From positions 930,001-994,000 of the forward strand of contig NZ_CANNBM010000001.1 of the NCBI RefSeq assembly GCF_947502895.1: 64,000 nt of DNA, given 5' to 3'. The position numbers and the translations under genes are program-made. Below the pieces are notes generated by a model, which saw only the letters and a list, made by a program, of their open reading frames with translations, was not told where the DNA came from and searched no databases. Source of the stretch: an uncultured Sulfitobacter sp. (GTDB taxonomy: Bacteria > Pseudomonadota > Alphaproteobacteria > Rhodobacterales > Rhodobacteraceae). How positions within the stretch are numbered: the first letter of the stretch is position 1; each line of letters opens with the position of its first letter. This document shows, in pieces, positions 51,161 through 59,456 of this stretch.

Positions 51161-52270
51161 CTATGGCTTGGAGCCAAAAGCCTTACGGCTTGCAGCGTCA
51201 TACCCTAACTGCTCAAGCACCTCATCGGTTCCCGAACCTATGGCAACTGGCGTCGGCGGCATAGCTGGCTTACTGCGCCCGAAGCGCGGCGCGGGGGCCG
51301 CTTGCAAAATACCATTCGGGGCCACCAGCGTCTGACGCGCGGCCATGTGCGGGTGTAGCCGTGCCTCTGAAAACGTCAGCACCGGGGCCACGCAGGCATC
51401 TGTCCCCTCAAAAATCGTAGCCCATTCATCACGGCTTTTGCGCGCAAAGGCCTCAGCATAGAGCCTGTGGCGTGCGGGCCATTGGCGGTCCTCATTCTGG
51501 CTGTTTTGATGACCGAGCGGCAGATCTGCCATTTCCAACAACAGCGCGTGGAACTGAGGCTCAAGCGCGCCAACAGAGATGAAACCACCACAGGCGCAGG
51601 TATAGCACCGATAGAATGGCGCACCGCCATCCAGCCAGTTCGCACCGCGCTCTTCGCGCCATGCGCCTTGTGCCAGCATCGCGTGGATCAGCCCCATCAT
51701 TGCGGGCACACCGTCTACCATCGCCGCATCGACAACCTGACCCTTGCCCGACACGCCCCGCTCGATCACAGCGCTGAGGATGCCAAACAGCAAGAACATC
51801 GTGCCGCCGCCATAATCCGCCACCAGATTGAGCGGTGGCACAGGGGGGCGTCCCGCCTCGCCCATGGCGTGCAATGCGCCCGTCAGCGCCAGATAGTTAA
51901 TATCATGGCCCGCACTTTGGGCCAATGGCCCGTCCTGCCCCCAACCTGTCATGCGGGCATAAATCAAGGTGTCAGGACAGGCCTCTGGCCCCAGTCCCAA
52001 CCGCTCCATCACCTGCGGGCGAAACCCTTCGATCAGCACGTCACTGGCCGCAATCAGGCGCTGTGCGGCCTCCAACCCGTGGGGCGATTTCAGATCAAGC
52101 ACGATAGAGCGTTTGCCACGGCGATTGATGTCCGTAGGGTCGGCAGGTGCAGCTTTGCGATCAACCGTGACAACATCCGCACCCAGATCGGCCAGCAACT
52201 GCCCCGCCAAAGGCGCAGGCCCCAGACCCGAAAACTCGACGACTTTCAATGATGCCAGCGGTCCTGCCAT
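51161..52270 (-). CDS. Class III CoA-transferase (CaiB/BaiF, alpha-methylacyl-CoA racemase-like)
   Basis: 369 residues. The N-terminus LASLKVVEFSGLGPAPLAGQLLADLGADVVTVDR is the family fold opening, followed by NRRGKRSIVLDLKSPHGLEAAQRLIAASDVLIEGFRPQVMERLGLG and YARMTGWGQDGPLAQSAGHDINYLALTGALH, where the aspartate in GHDINY is the catalytic position. The sequence leans to alpha-methylacyl-CoA racemase. Members either transfer CoA between acids or racemise branched acyl-CoAs. The start overlaps the stop of the C45 gene (TAATG), so it ends the five-gene operon. Its role with the other four is unclear. Confidence 0.87.
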   Translation of the reverse strand: MAGPLASLKVVEFSGLGPAPLAGQLLADLGADVVTVDRKAAPADPTDINRRGKRSIVLDLKSPHGLEAAQRLIAASDVLIEGFRPQVMERLGLGPEACPDTLIYARMTGWGQDGPLAQSAGHDINYLALTGALHAMGEAGRPPVPPLNLVADYGGGTMFLLFGILSAVIERGVSGKGQVVDAAMVDGVPAMMGLIHAMLAQGAWREERGANWLDGGAPFYRCYTCACGGFISVGALEPQFHALLLEMADLPLGHQNSQNEDRQWPARHRLYAEAFARKSRDEWATIFEGTDACVAPVLTFSEARLHPHMAARQTLVAPNGILQAAPAPRFGRSKPAMPPTPVAIGSGTDEVLEQLGYDAASRKAFGSKP

Positions 52271-53241
52271 TATACGACTCCCGGCAACACGACCTCGCGC
52301 GCGCCTTCTACAAAATCCCCAAGTGACAGCGGCCAGGCAACACCGGGCCACCGCAGTTCCATCTCTTTTTTACGGGGGCGATAGACGGCTGTATAGAGCG
52401 TGCCAAACCCTTGACTGAACGCCGTCGAATAGAGTGGTGGCCGCAAGAACGCATTGATGAACTTCTCTTCGGGGTCTTGATGCAAGCGCAACCGCTGCAA
52501 CAAGAACCGCTCCCGCTCAACCGTGGCGGTGAAGCGCGCGTGGCTGATCCATTCGACGTTTTCCTGATGATTGGTAGCCACCGCCGCGTTGGTGATAATC
52601 GCAGGGCGATCGGGCGCCATCATTACAGTCAGGTAGTTGCGTTTGCGGTCCAGCACCGTGACGTTATAGCTCATGTGGGTTGGCACACGAGCCAGCACAG
52701 CGCCTGCCTGCTCTGCTGTTTCACACACTTGCAAAACATAGCGCAGGATCAGCGGCACGCCGAACCCTTCGCCCACAACGCGCCGCCCGCCGAAGGTCAG
52801 CGAAATCGACAAACCCTTGTCATTCACCCCGTCCACAAGCCCCCATAGGCCATCAGACGTGCCCATCACTGCACGGCCCATCCATTTGGTACGCAGTACA
52901 AGGCTGTCAAACGCTTTGGGGTTATAGTCGTAATTGCGCACCATCACAGGTTGCTTGCCCGCCCAAATCGCTTGGGAGCATGAGGCGAGATAGGGCGGCG
53001 GCGTGTAGAAACTCAGGAACCGCGCTGCGTGATCCCCACCCCCCGCCAGCTCGCACAACTCTTCGTACAGCGGGACCATCTCTGGCATATGCGTGCGCAG
53101 TGCCCGCAGGCTGGCCGCATAGGTCGGGCGGGCGGTCTCACCCTCTTTGAGCCACCATGCCCGATAGTCGGACCAATATTCGCGGAAAAGCCCGGCCCAC
53201 TTCGGTCCGGGCAAATCCTCTGAGATAGCGCGCCAGTACAT
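52270..53241 (-). CDS. C45-like N-terminal-nucleophile hydrolase/acyltransferase
   Basis: 323 residues. The likely nucleophile is C88 in LASCSQAIWAGKQPVMVRNYDYNP, the arrangement of C45 (acyl-CoA:6-aminopenicillanate acyltransferase/linear amide hydrolase) proteins, with NYDY as the next conserved element and DGVNDKGLSISLTFGG after it. These proteins activate themselves by cutting just before the cysteine; here 87 residues would form the pro-part. They hydrolyse or form linear amide bonds. No signal peptide is seen, so action is cytoplasmic. Lies between the ATP-grasp gene (83-base gap) and CoA-transferase gene. Confidence 0.78.
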   Translation of the reverse strand: MYWRAISEDLPGPKWAGLFREYWSDYRAWWLKEGETARPTYAASLRALRTHMPEMVPLYEELCELAGGGDHAARFLSFYTPPPYLASCSQAIWAGKQPVMVRNYDYNPKAFDSLVLRTKWMGRAVMGTSDGLWGLVDGVNDKGLSISLTFGGRRVVGEGFGVPLILRYVLQVCETAEQAGAVLARVPTHMSYNVTVLDRKRNYLTVMMAPDRPAIITNAAVATNHQENVEWISHARFTATVERERFLLQRLRLHQDPEEKFINAFLRPPLYSTAFSQGFGTLYTAVYRPRKKEMELRWPGVAWPLSLGDFVEGAREVVLPGVV

Positions 53242-53324
53242 GGGCGACCTTTCTAGAGCGGCGTAGGCGTTTCGTTTTTCGAAACCGTCACGGAGACCCC
53301 ACCAACCGCTATTACAGGTATACC

Positions 53325-54782
53325 TTACAGTATCTTGAACGCAGGGTCGGACAACAGCGGATCAGCGGCGGCCACAGGCAGCGGTTTGCCCTCTACCTTG
53401 CTCTTGATGCCGTGGATCCACTTTTTGGCCCGTTCGTTCAGTTGGAAGCCCTTGGTCATGGACCGCCCGCGCGTCACGAGGATGCCAATATCGGCCCCTT
53501 CATAGCGGTAATCCCCCGGCTGCAAGATGCGCAGGAAGAACGCCTCGTTCTCGCTCTCTACGGCGCGACGGTGATAGTCGAAGCGGTCAAAGTTTACGGT
53601 TCCGTCCTCGCGCATGCGGTAAATGCCGGTCTCGGGCGCGTCCGAGCATATATCAACGCTGTCCGTCGTGTGCTTGATTACCATCTGGCTCCAGCTGTCG
53701 ATATTAGCAGGATCGGCCCAACGCGCATTCAATTCATCCACGTCGAAATTGAACTTTTTCTTGGAAAATTCCAGCAGGTGAAACAAGAACAATGGCGCGT
53801 CCGCATGGGCAAAGGCTGCGTGGTTTGTCATGGATGACGCACCAGTGATACGTGGGTTCAATTCACCCAGCCACAGATCACCTGTCTTTTTGTCGATCAG
53901 GAAATCCAGCTCGAAATAGCCGCGGTAGCCTTCCTTGCGCAACTGCTCGCCGAATTTGAATGTCAGCTCACGCGCTTGCTCACGCACCTTGGGCGGAAAG
54001 GCCGTTGCCAACATCTCGTTGCCGCACCAGCCGCCGCGATAAGGTGTCAGCTCATTAAAACCGACAAGTTCTGTCATCAACGGGCCAACGATAGTTCCTT
54101 CCTTGGTCGCGCAAGCCTCGATTGCCGCACCACGGCAATTGATCCGCTTCATAATCTTGATCTCGCCCTCGCCGATAATCTCGGACTGGTGGCGGCGGAA
54201 GTCGGCCTCGTTTTTGATAAAGAATGTAGTGTGGCCACTGTCACCAAAAGCGGATTGCAGCACCAGATCATGCCCGATCCCGGCCTTTTCGCAGGTCTTG
54301 CGCAGGTCTTCGTAAGATTTAACCTCGGCCAGCGTATTGGGCACCGATGGCACACCCGCCTTGTTGCCGATCCGCACAGTTTCGATCTTGTTGTCCATCT
54401 TGGTGCGTAGCTTGGCCTTGGGGAACCACACCTCCGCGCCCAGTTCTTTGGACAAACGCTCGGTTTCCTCGTCGAACATCAGGAACACAAATTTGGGCTT
54501 GCCGCCGCGCTTCTTAATGAAGTCGATGACTTCCTTGTGCTGCAACAGGTAATTGTTGATGTCTTCGATAGACTGGAACTCCGCATGCGGCTGCTCGGAG
54601 GGGCAGAACACGTTGGGGTGCTTGCCGCCGTAACAGTCAATGTAGCAGATGTATTTGAAATTCTTCACCCATTCGTCCAGCCCCAACAGGTTAAAGTTGG
54701 TGGCCGAGATGAAATACACAGGGTCTTCGTTGCGGTGAAAGAACCGGCGGATTTCAGAGATATTCTTGAGAACGGTAGCCAT
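53325..54782 (-). CDS. ATP-grasp ligase (biotin carboxylase-like), unknown substrate
   Basis: 485 residues. The centre has ATP-grasp features: KLRTKMDNKIETVRIGNKAGVP as the entry, LVLQSAFGDSGHTTFFI as the glycine-rich strand pair near residues 173-190, EIKIMKRINCRGAAIEA, and the metal ligands in YFELDFLIDKKTGDLWLGELNPRITGASSMTNH near 290-320. The N-terminal 110 residues are an unusual, Rossmann-like segment. Such enzymes join a carboxylate to an amine using ATP through an acyl phosphate. No carboxyltransferase or biotin carrier gene is nearby, so true biotin carboxylase is unlikely. The decarboxylase gene is 24 bases upstream. Confidence 0.82.
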   Translation of the reverse strand: MATVLKNISEIRRFFHRNEDPVYFISATNFNLLGLDEWVKNFKYICYIDCYGGKHPNVFCPSEQPHAEFQSIEDINNYLLQHKEVIDFIKKRGGKPKFVFLMFDEETERLSKELGAEVWFPKAKLRTKMDNKIETVRIGNKAGVPSVPNTLAEVKSYEDLRKTCEKAGIGHDLVLQSAFGDSGHTTFFIKNEADFRRHQSEIIGEGEIKIMKRINCRGAAIEACATKEGTIVGPLMTELVGFNELTPYRGGWCGNEMLATAFPPKVREQARELTFKFGEQLRKEGYRGYFELDFLIDKKTGDLWLGELNPRITGASSMTNHAAFAHADAPLFLFHLLEFSKKKFNFDVDELNARWADPANIDSWSQMVIKHTTDSVDICSDAPETGIYRMREDGTVNFDRFDYHRRAVESENEAFFLRILQPGDYRYEGADIGILVTRGRSMTKGFQLNERAKKWIHGIKSKVEGKPLPVAAADPLLSDPAFKIL

Positions 54783-54806
54783 TTTGTGCTCCTTTTCTAT
54801 GGGTAT

Positions 54807-57542
54807 TTATTCGGCTGCTTTGAGCGTTGAGGGCGACACGCTTTCCAGTGCCTCCGCCGTAAACACCCGCAGGCCCAGATCGGGCCGATAGCCGTGGATT
54901 TCGCTGACATCCAGCGCGCGCATAAAGCTCAGGATTTCCTGACTGACGACCTGTCCGGGCACCAGAATGGGGAAACCGGGCGGATAGGGGATGATGAAAC
55001 TGGCCGAAACAATCGTGTCGCCCCGCTCCATCGCTTCTTTCAGTGACCCGTTCAGTTCCAGATAGTCGCAGTTCTTATCCTCGTAGGACAGAAAGAACGC
55101 TTTGCGGATATCGCCTTCACGGCTGTTGCCGCTCTCCAGAAACGCTTTGTGAAAGCGGCTGAAGTCGGGCAAGGGCGGGCAGTCTTCCAGCAGGTTCTTG
55201 ACGCGACGGTCAAACCCCAGCTTTTCCATGCCAGAGGCGTCATCGTTCAACTCATCCAGTGACTTGGCAATCTCGACCAACACTTCGATCAAATAGGCCA
55301 CGCTGGAGCGCGTGGTGCCGATGTTGGTCATGAACAGAACGGTGTTGCGCGAGGTTTTATTGATCTGGATGCCATATTTATCCATCAAAACCTTGTTCTT
55401 GAAGGTGTCGCCGTCCCAACCCGTGCCACCAACCAGCAGCGTCACGCGGCTGGCATCCAGCACAAATTCATCACGCTCCCAACAATCCCACATGTCGGTC
55501 CAGCCCTGTTCGGCATCGTAATAGCTTGTGACCCCGCTTTCGCGGTGCTCTTCGGGGATCATGTCACCAGCGGTCAGCACTTTGAAATACTTGCCCAGCA
55601 ACGGATGGTCCGTGATCGCACGTCGCATGGACATGGCCGCCTCGATCTGGCGCTGCACAAACTCGAAACCTTCCAGCTCTACCTGACGACGCCCGACATC
55701 CAGCGATGCGATGATCTGGTAGTTGGGCGATGTCGAGGTGTGCGTCATATACGCCTCGTGAAAGCTCTGCTCGACCTCGCCTTTGAAATCCTGATCGTTC
55801 ACGTGGATCATGCTCCCCTGCCGCAGACTGGTCAGGGTTTTGTGCGTAGACTGGGTGGAATAGGCCCGCACCCGCGACGTGGGCGGCGGGATCAGACGGG
55901 TACTCAGCAGCGTCTCGTCATCCGCATCCTTCAGCTCTTCTTGCTGCGCCTCATAGGCATCGCGGTGCGCTTGGGTCTTGAACCGCGCACGCAGCACATT
56001 GGCGGCGTTCATCGCCGTGCGTTGGCGATAGGTCGGGTTAAAGCGGCCAAAGGCGAACCACGCCTCGTCCCACAGAAAAATCAGGTCGGGTTTGATCGCC
56101 AGACATTCCTGCATCACCCGCTCTACGTTGTAGACCAACCCGTCAAAAGTGCAGTTGGTCAGCAACAACATCCGCACGCGGTCCAGCTTGCCCTGCGCTT
56201 TCAGCTCCAGCAAACGGTGCTTCATCTCGCGCAGCGGCACCGCCCCGTACATCGAATATTTATCGAGCGGGTAGCTGTCGAGATAACTGACATGTGCGCC
56301 GGCCAGCACCATGCCGTAGTGGTGCGACTTGTGGCAATCACGGTCCACCAGCACGATATCACCGGGTTTCAACAGGGCCTGCACAACGATCTTGTTACAG
56401 GTCGATGTACCGTTGGTCGCAAAAAACGTCTGCTTTGAACCGAACGCGCGGCTGGCAAGCTCTTGCGCCTCTTTGATCGGGCCGACAGGCTCCAGCAGAC
56501 TGTCCAGCCCGCCGGACGTGGCCGAGGTTTCGGCCAGAAAGATGTTCGGCCCGTAAAAGGCGCCCATGTCCTGTATCCAGTGACTGCGCGTGATGGATTT
56601 ACCGCGGCTGATGGGCATCGCGTGGAATACGCCTGTCGGCTGCTTGGAGTACTCGACCAATGCAGTGAAAAACGGCGTCTTGTTGCGCGCCTGCACCCCG
56701 CGCAGGATGTTCAGGTGCAGTTCCATAAAATCTTCGGAGTTGTAGAAAACGCGCCGGCAAATCCCCAGATCAAGCCCCGCGATATCCTCGACCGAGCGTT
56801 CGGTGACCAGATAGGCATCAAGCTCGGGGCGCACGCGGGCGATCATACGGCACAGCTCTGGCCCATAATTTTCGGGCGGGATCGCATCAATCTCGTCGCG
56901 CCCGCCAGCGCGTGCCAGATAGTGGGTCAGAATGTCCTCGACCTTGTCGGAGTGCAGCACCAGCCCGGGGCGCACGACAATGGCCTGTATATTATGGTTG
57001 AACAGCACCGCAATCAACGCGTCCTCGATCGAGGGCACAACCACCGCCTCATAGATAAACGGGTCTTCGGGGCGGCGCATGCCTGTGACGTTGGTCTTGA
57101 GCCAGCGTTCCTGATGCTCGTTTACGCTATCGACGATAAGCACTTCGAAATAGGGCTTGGACAGCGCGCGCATTTCGGGGCTGTGGTGGGCATCGTCGTC
57201 CTGTTCGTCCTGATCCACGCTGTCGCGCTCCAGCGGGATGGATCGGCGGCGATACGCCCCGGTCGTCAACGCGCGGGTGATCCTGTTAACAGCAAAGCTG
57301 ACATCATCCAGCTTGCCGTGCTCGAAATGTCGCCGCAGCAGGGCAAATGCAGCTTTGCCCGGAAAGGCCCAATAGGCCTCCATCGTGCCAAGTGATTCAA
57401 ACAGCTTTTCCACCGTGGCACGCAGTTGCGCCATTTCGGCGGCATTAGGGTTGCGCGTCAGCGCCGCCGTTGCCTCACGCAGCGCACTCCACCGGTCGGA
57501 TCGCAGCTGGATCGCTGACGAATAGTCTTTCATCGAATTCAT
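54807..57542 (-). CDS. Orn/Lys/Arg decarboxylase (fold type I PLP), oversized
   Basis: 911 residues. The PLP-binding lysine is K568 in STQSTHKTLTSLRQGS; other family strings are PLDKYSMYGAVP, LLTNCTFDGLVYN, LIFLWDEAWFAFGRFNP and the C-terminal IIPYPPGFPILVPGQ. The family makes cadaverine, putrescine or agmatine from lysine, ornithine or arginine. Acid-inducible members are 710-755 residues with the lysine near 355-390, so about 180 extra residues lie before the catalytic core, including an acidic DQDEQDDDAHH patch. The start at 57542 has GGAGA eight bases before. Substrate undecided. Confidence 0.88.
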   Translation of the reverse strand: MNSMKDYSSAIQLRSDRWSALREATAALTRNPNAAEMAQLRATVEKLFESLGTMEAYWAFPGKAAFALLRRHFEHGKLDDVSFAVNRITRALTTGAYRRRSIPLERDSVDQDEQDDDAHHSPEMRALSKPYFEVLIVDSVNEHQERWLKTNVTGMRRPEDPFIYEAVVVPSIEDALIAVLFNHNIQAIVVRPGLVLHSDKVEDILTHYLARAGGRDEIDAIPPENYGPELCRMIARVRPELDAYLVTERSVEDIAGLDLGICRRVFYNSEDFMELHLNILRGVQARNKTPFFTALVEYSKQPTGVFHAMPISRGKSITRSHWIQDMGAFYGPNIFLAETSATSGGLDSLLEPVGPIKEAQELASRAFGSKQTFFATNGTSTCNKIVVQALLKPGDIVLVDRDCHKSHHYGMVLAGAHVSYLDSYPLDKYSMYGAVPLREMKHRLLELKAQGKLDRVRMLLLTNCTFDGLVYNVERVMQECLAIKPDLIFLWDEAWFAFGRFNPTYRQRTAMNAANVLRARFKTQAHRDAYEAQQEELKDADDETLLSTRLIPPPTSRVRAYSTQSTHKTLTSLRQGSMIHVNDQDFKGEVEQSFHEAYMTHTSTSPNYQIIASLDVGRRQVELEGFEFVQRQIEAAMSMRRAITDHPLLGKYFKVLTAGDMIPEEHRESGVTSYYDAEQGWTDMWDCWERDEFVLDASRVTLLVGGTGWDGDTFKNKVLMDKYGIQINKTSRNTVLFMTNIGTTRSSVAYLIEVLVEIAKSLDELNDDASGMEKLGFDRRVKNLLEDCPPLPDFSRFHKAFLESGNSREGDIRKAFFLSYEDKNCDYLELNGSLKEAMERGDTIVSASFIIPYPPGFPILVPGQVVSQEILSFMRALDVSEIHGYRPDLGLRVFTAEALESVSPSTLKAAE

Positions 57543-57630
57543 CGGTCTTTCTCCGCATAGTGCTGCGCGACTGGGCCGTTCGATGCGCGGCAGGGGCAGC
57601 CACATGGCCCGCCCCCACCAGATCGCGGCC

Positions 57631-58731
57631 CTAGCCGCTGGAAGTGTTTGATCCCGCTGTTCCTGTCAGGACACCGGGTTTGGCAACAGGCGTAGGGGCC
57701 TCCGCTGGTTCGGCAACAGGCGTCGCCGTTCCAGCAGAGGGGTTTGGCAATGGCTCTACCGGAAAGGCGGGCGGCACCTTGTGCGCAAAGCCCGGCTGAC
57801 TGTCCTGCCCGTCAAAAGACGGTGCATAAGGCACGCGCATGGCAGGCGTGGTCGTATCCAGACCTGCTGTTGTCCCCTGCTGTGGAATCGCCAGCGGCCC
57901 CAATGTTTTGAGGTATTCATCCGTGCCACTGGTCCGGTCATAGACCGAAAAATCGGTCGAACGGTCGCGGAAGGATTTCAGAACCTGTCCCAGACCTTTC
58001 ATGCCCGTCTCACGCTGGCGACGCACCATATCGAGGTCGACCTCGATGGGGAACATATCTTCTTGGCCTGCGGATTGGTGCAGCACCATAGATGTCGGAT
58101 CAACCACGCAGGATTTACCCACGCCGCCCGCGCCCAGACCGTTCACGTCTATCACATAACACTGGAACTGCGCCGCTGTGGCCCGCGCAATCGCCAGCTC
58201 TGCATCACGGTCGGTCGTGCCTGTCAGCACAGGGTGCAGCAGCACCTCGACGCCCTGACTGGTTAACTGCCGCGTGGTTTCGGGGAACCACATATCATAA
58301 CATATCGACAAGCCAAAGCGGCCCACTTCCGGGACGTCGAACACACAAAAATCCGTACCCGCCGCAATGCCGCTTTCATACGGGCGGAACGGGAACATCT
58401 TGGCATAACGGCGGATGATCTCACCTGCGGGGTTGATCACCACGGACGTATTATAGATCCGCCCATCTTCGGGATCGGTGATAAACATCGAACCGGGGAT
58501 CAGCCAGACACGGTGCTTTGCCGCTGTCGCCTGAAACCGCTCCAGCGCATCATTCTGTGGTGGCAGTGCATACTGGTCCAGCGGGCCAAAAGGGGCCAAC
58601 TCTGAAAACAGCACCATCTGTGTCCAAGGGAACCGCGCCATCAGAATATCAAGCCGCTGGATCATACCATCGACATTGGGCTGTAGGGCATTGACGTACA
58701 TCTGCACGCCGGCAATTGCGAAAGGGGTCAT
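57631..58731 (-). CDS. Carbon-nitrogen hydrolase (nitrilase superfamily) with a proline-rich tail
   Basis: 366 residues. The catalytic triad is readable: E44 (VLFSELAPFG), K111 (RRYAKMFPFRPYESG) and C144 (LSICYDMWFPE). The core ends near residue 285. Family members hydrolyse amides or N-carbamoyl groups, for example N-carbamoylputrescine. The last 70 residues are low-complexity and rich in Pro, Ala and Thr (PVEPLPNPSAG, PVAEPAEAPTPVAKPG), rare in this family. First gene of the operon, 88 bases before the decarboxylase start. No agmatine deiminase gene is in the window. Confidence 0.87.
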   Translation of the reverse strand: MTPFAIAGVQMYVNALQPNVDGMIQRLDILMARFPWTQMVLFSELAPFGPLDQYALPPQNDALERFQATAAKHRVWLIPGSMFITDPEDGRIYNTSVVINPAGEIIRRYAKMFPFRPYESGIAAGTDFCVFDVPEVGRFGLSICYDMWFPETTRQLTSQGVEVLLHPVLTGTTDRDAELAIARATAAQFQCYVIDVNGLGAGGVGKSCVVDPTSMVLHQSAGQEDMFPIEVDLDMVRRQRETGMKGLGQVLKSFRDRSTDFSVYDRTSGTDEYLKTLGPLAIPQQGTTAGLDTTTPAMRVPYAPSFDGQDSQPGFAHKVPPAFPVEPLPNPSAGTATPVAEPAEAPTPVAKPGVLTGTAGSNTSSG

Positions 58732-59456
58732 ATCTGCTCACTCCGGGGGATACGGCACTGGCCGTTTGTCCCAGCCCATACGCCCTTTGAACGAGGAGTG
58801 AAACACCCCAAACACATGGCGTACGCTGCGGCAATCATGTGTTGATATGTCGGGTTGGGGAGGGTGATTTTATGCCGCCGCTCTGCGTGCTGCGCTGCAC
58901 GTGCTACTGATCGGATTGAAAGAAACAAGAGGAAAACCAGCAGCCGATTTTCGCACGGGTTCAACATCGATGAACCCGCCAGACTGACGAAAGTGCTTTG
59001 CCGAAACGTCGTCCTCACCAGAGGGTCCCCCACAGCAATTCACGTGCAAATCTACGATCTTCCCTCTCCCCTTTTTCGGTATGTGAGCTGCGTCTTCTGA
59101 CGGTGGATCGCATTACCTGAATTCAAAACCGCTTATTTCCGATAGGCGTTTCAGTGCAACGCAAACCTATCCGCTGTATAGCCCAACGCCGCTCCCCGCC
59201 GTTCTGTTCCCTGAGATAAAGCGTAGGCAGGTTTCGCAAGATGAGCAACCCGTATGTCCTCACGCAAACACCAATAAACTAAGGCGCTGGGACAGGCAGA
59301 CAAAACGATCATGAAGCGCCCAAATAATAGGCGTACCCCATGTGCGCACTCAAGATCACAGAAGGGTCATATACCTGTGCGCCTCTTGCCAAGGCGCGCT
59401 TTAATACGCTCTACATCTTTCTACAGTAGCCAACGCACAGCAGTCCGGAGCCATGA
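58732..59456. other. Gene-free divergent spacer upstream of the decarboxylase operon
   Basis: 725 bases between the start of the carbon-nitrogen hydrolase gene and that of the glutamate synthase-like gene. One minus-strand frame (58728-59033, 101 codons) was considered and rejected as composition-driven. A small hairpin GGGTTCA/TGAACCC is at 58957-58977. The stretch is clearly longer than a bare promoter region; no tRNA or small RNA was identified. Confidence 0.5.

Noticed and set aside
58728..59033. Minus-strand frame of 101 codons in the spacer upstream of the amine operon
   Set aside because: No ribosome binding site, no recognisable domain, and it overlaps the start of the carbon-nitrogen hydrolase gene.
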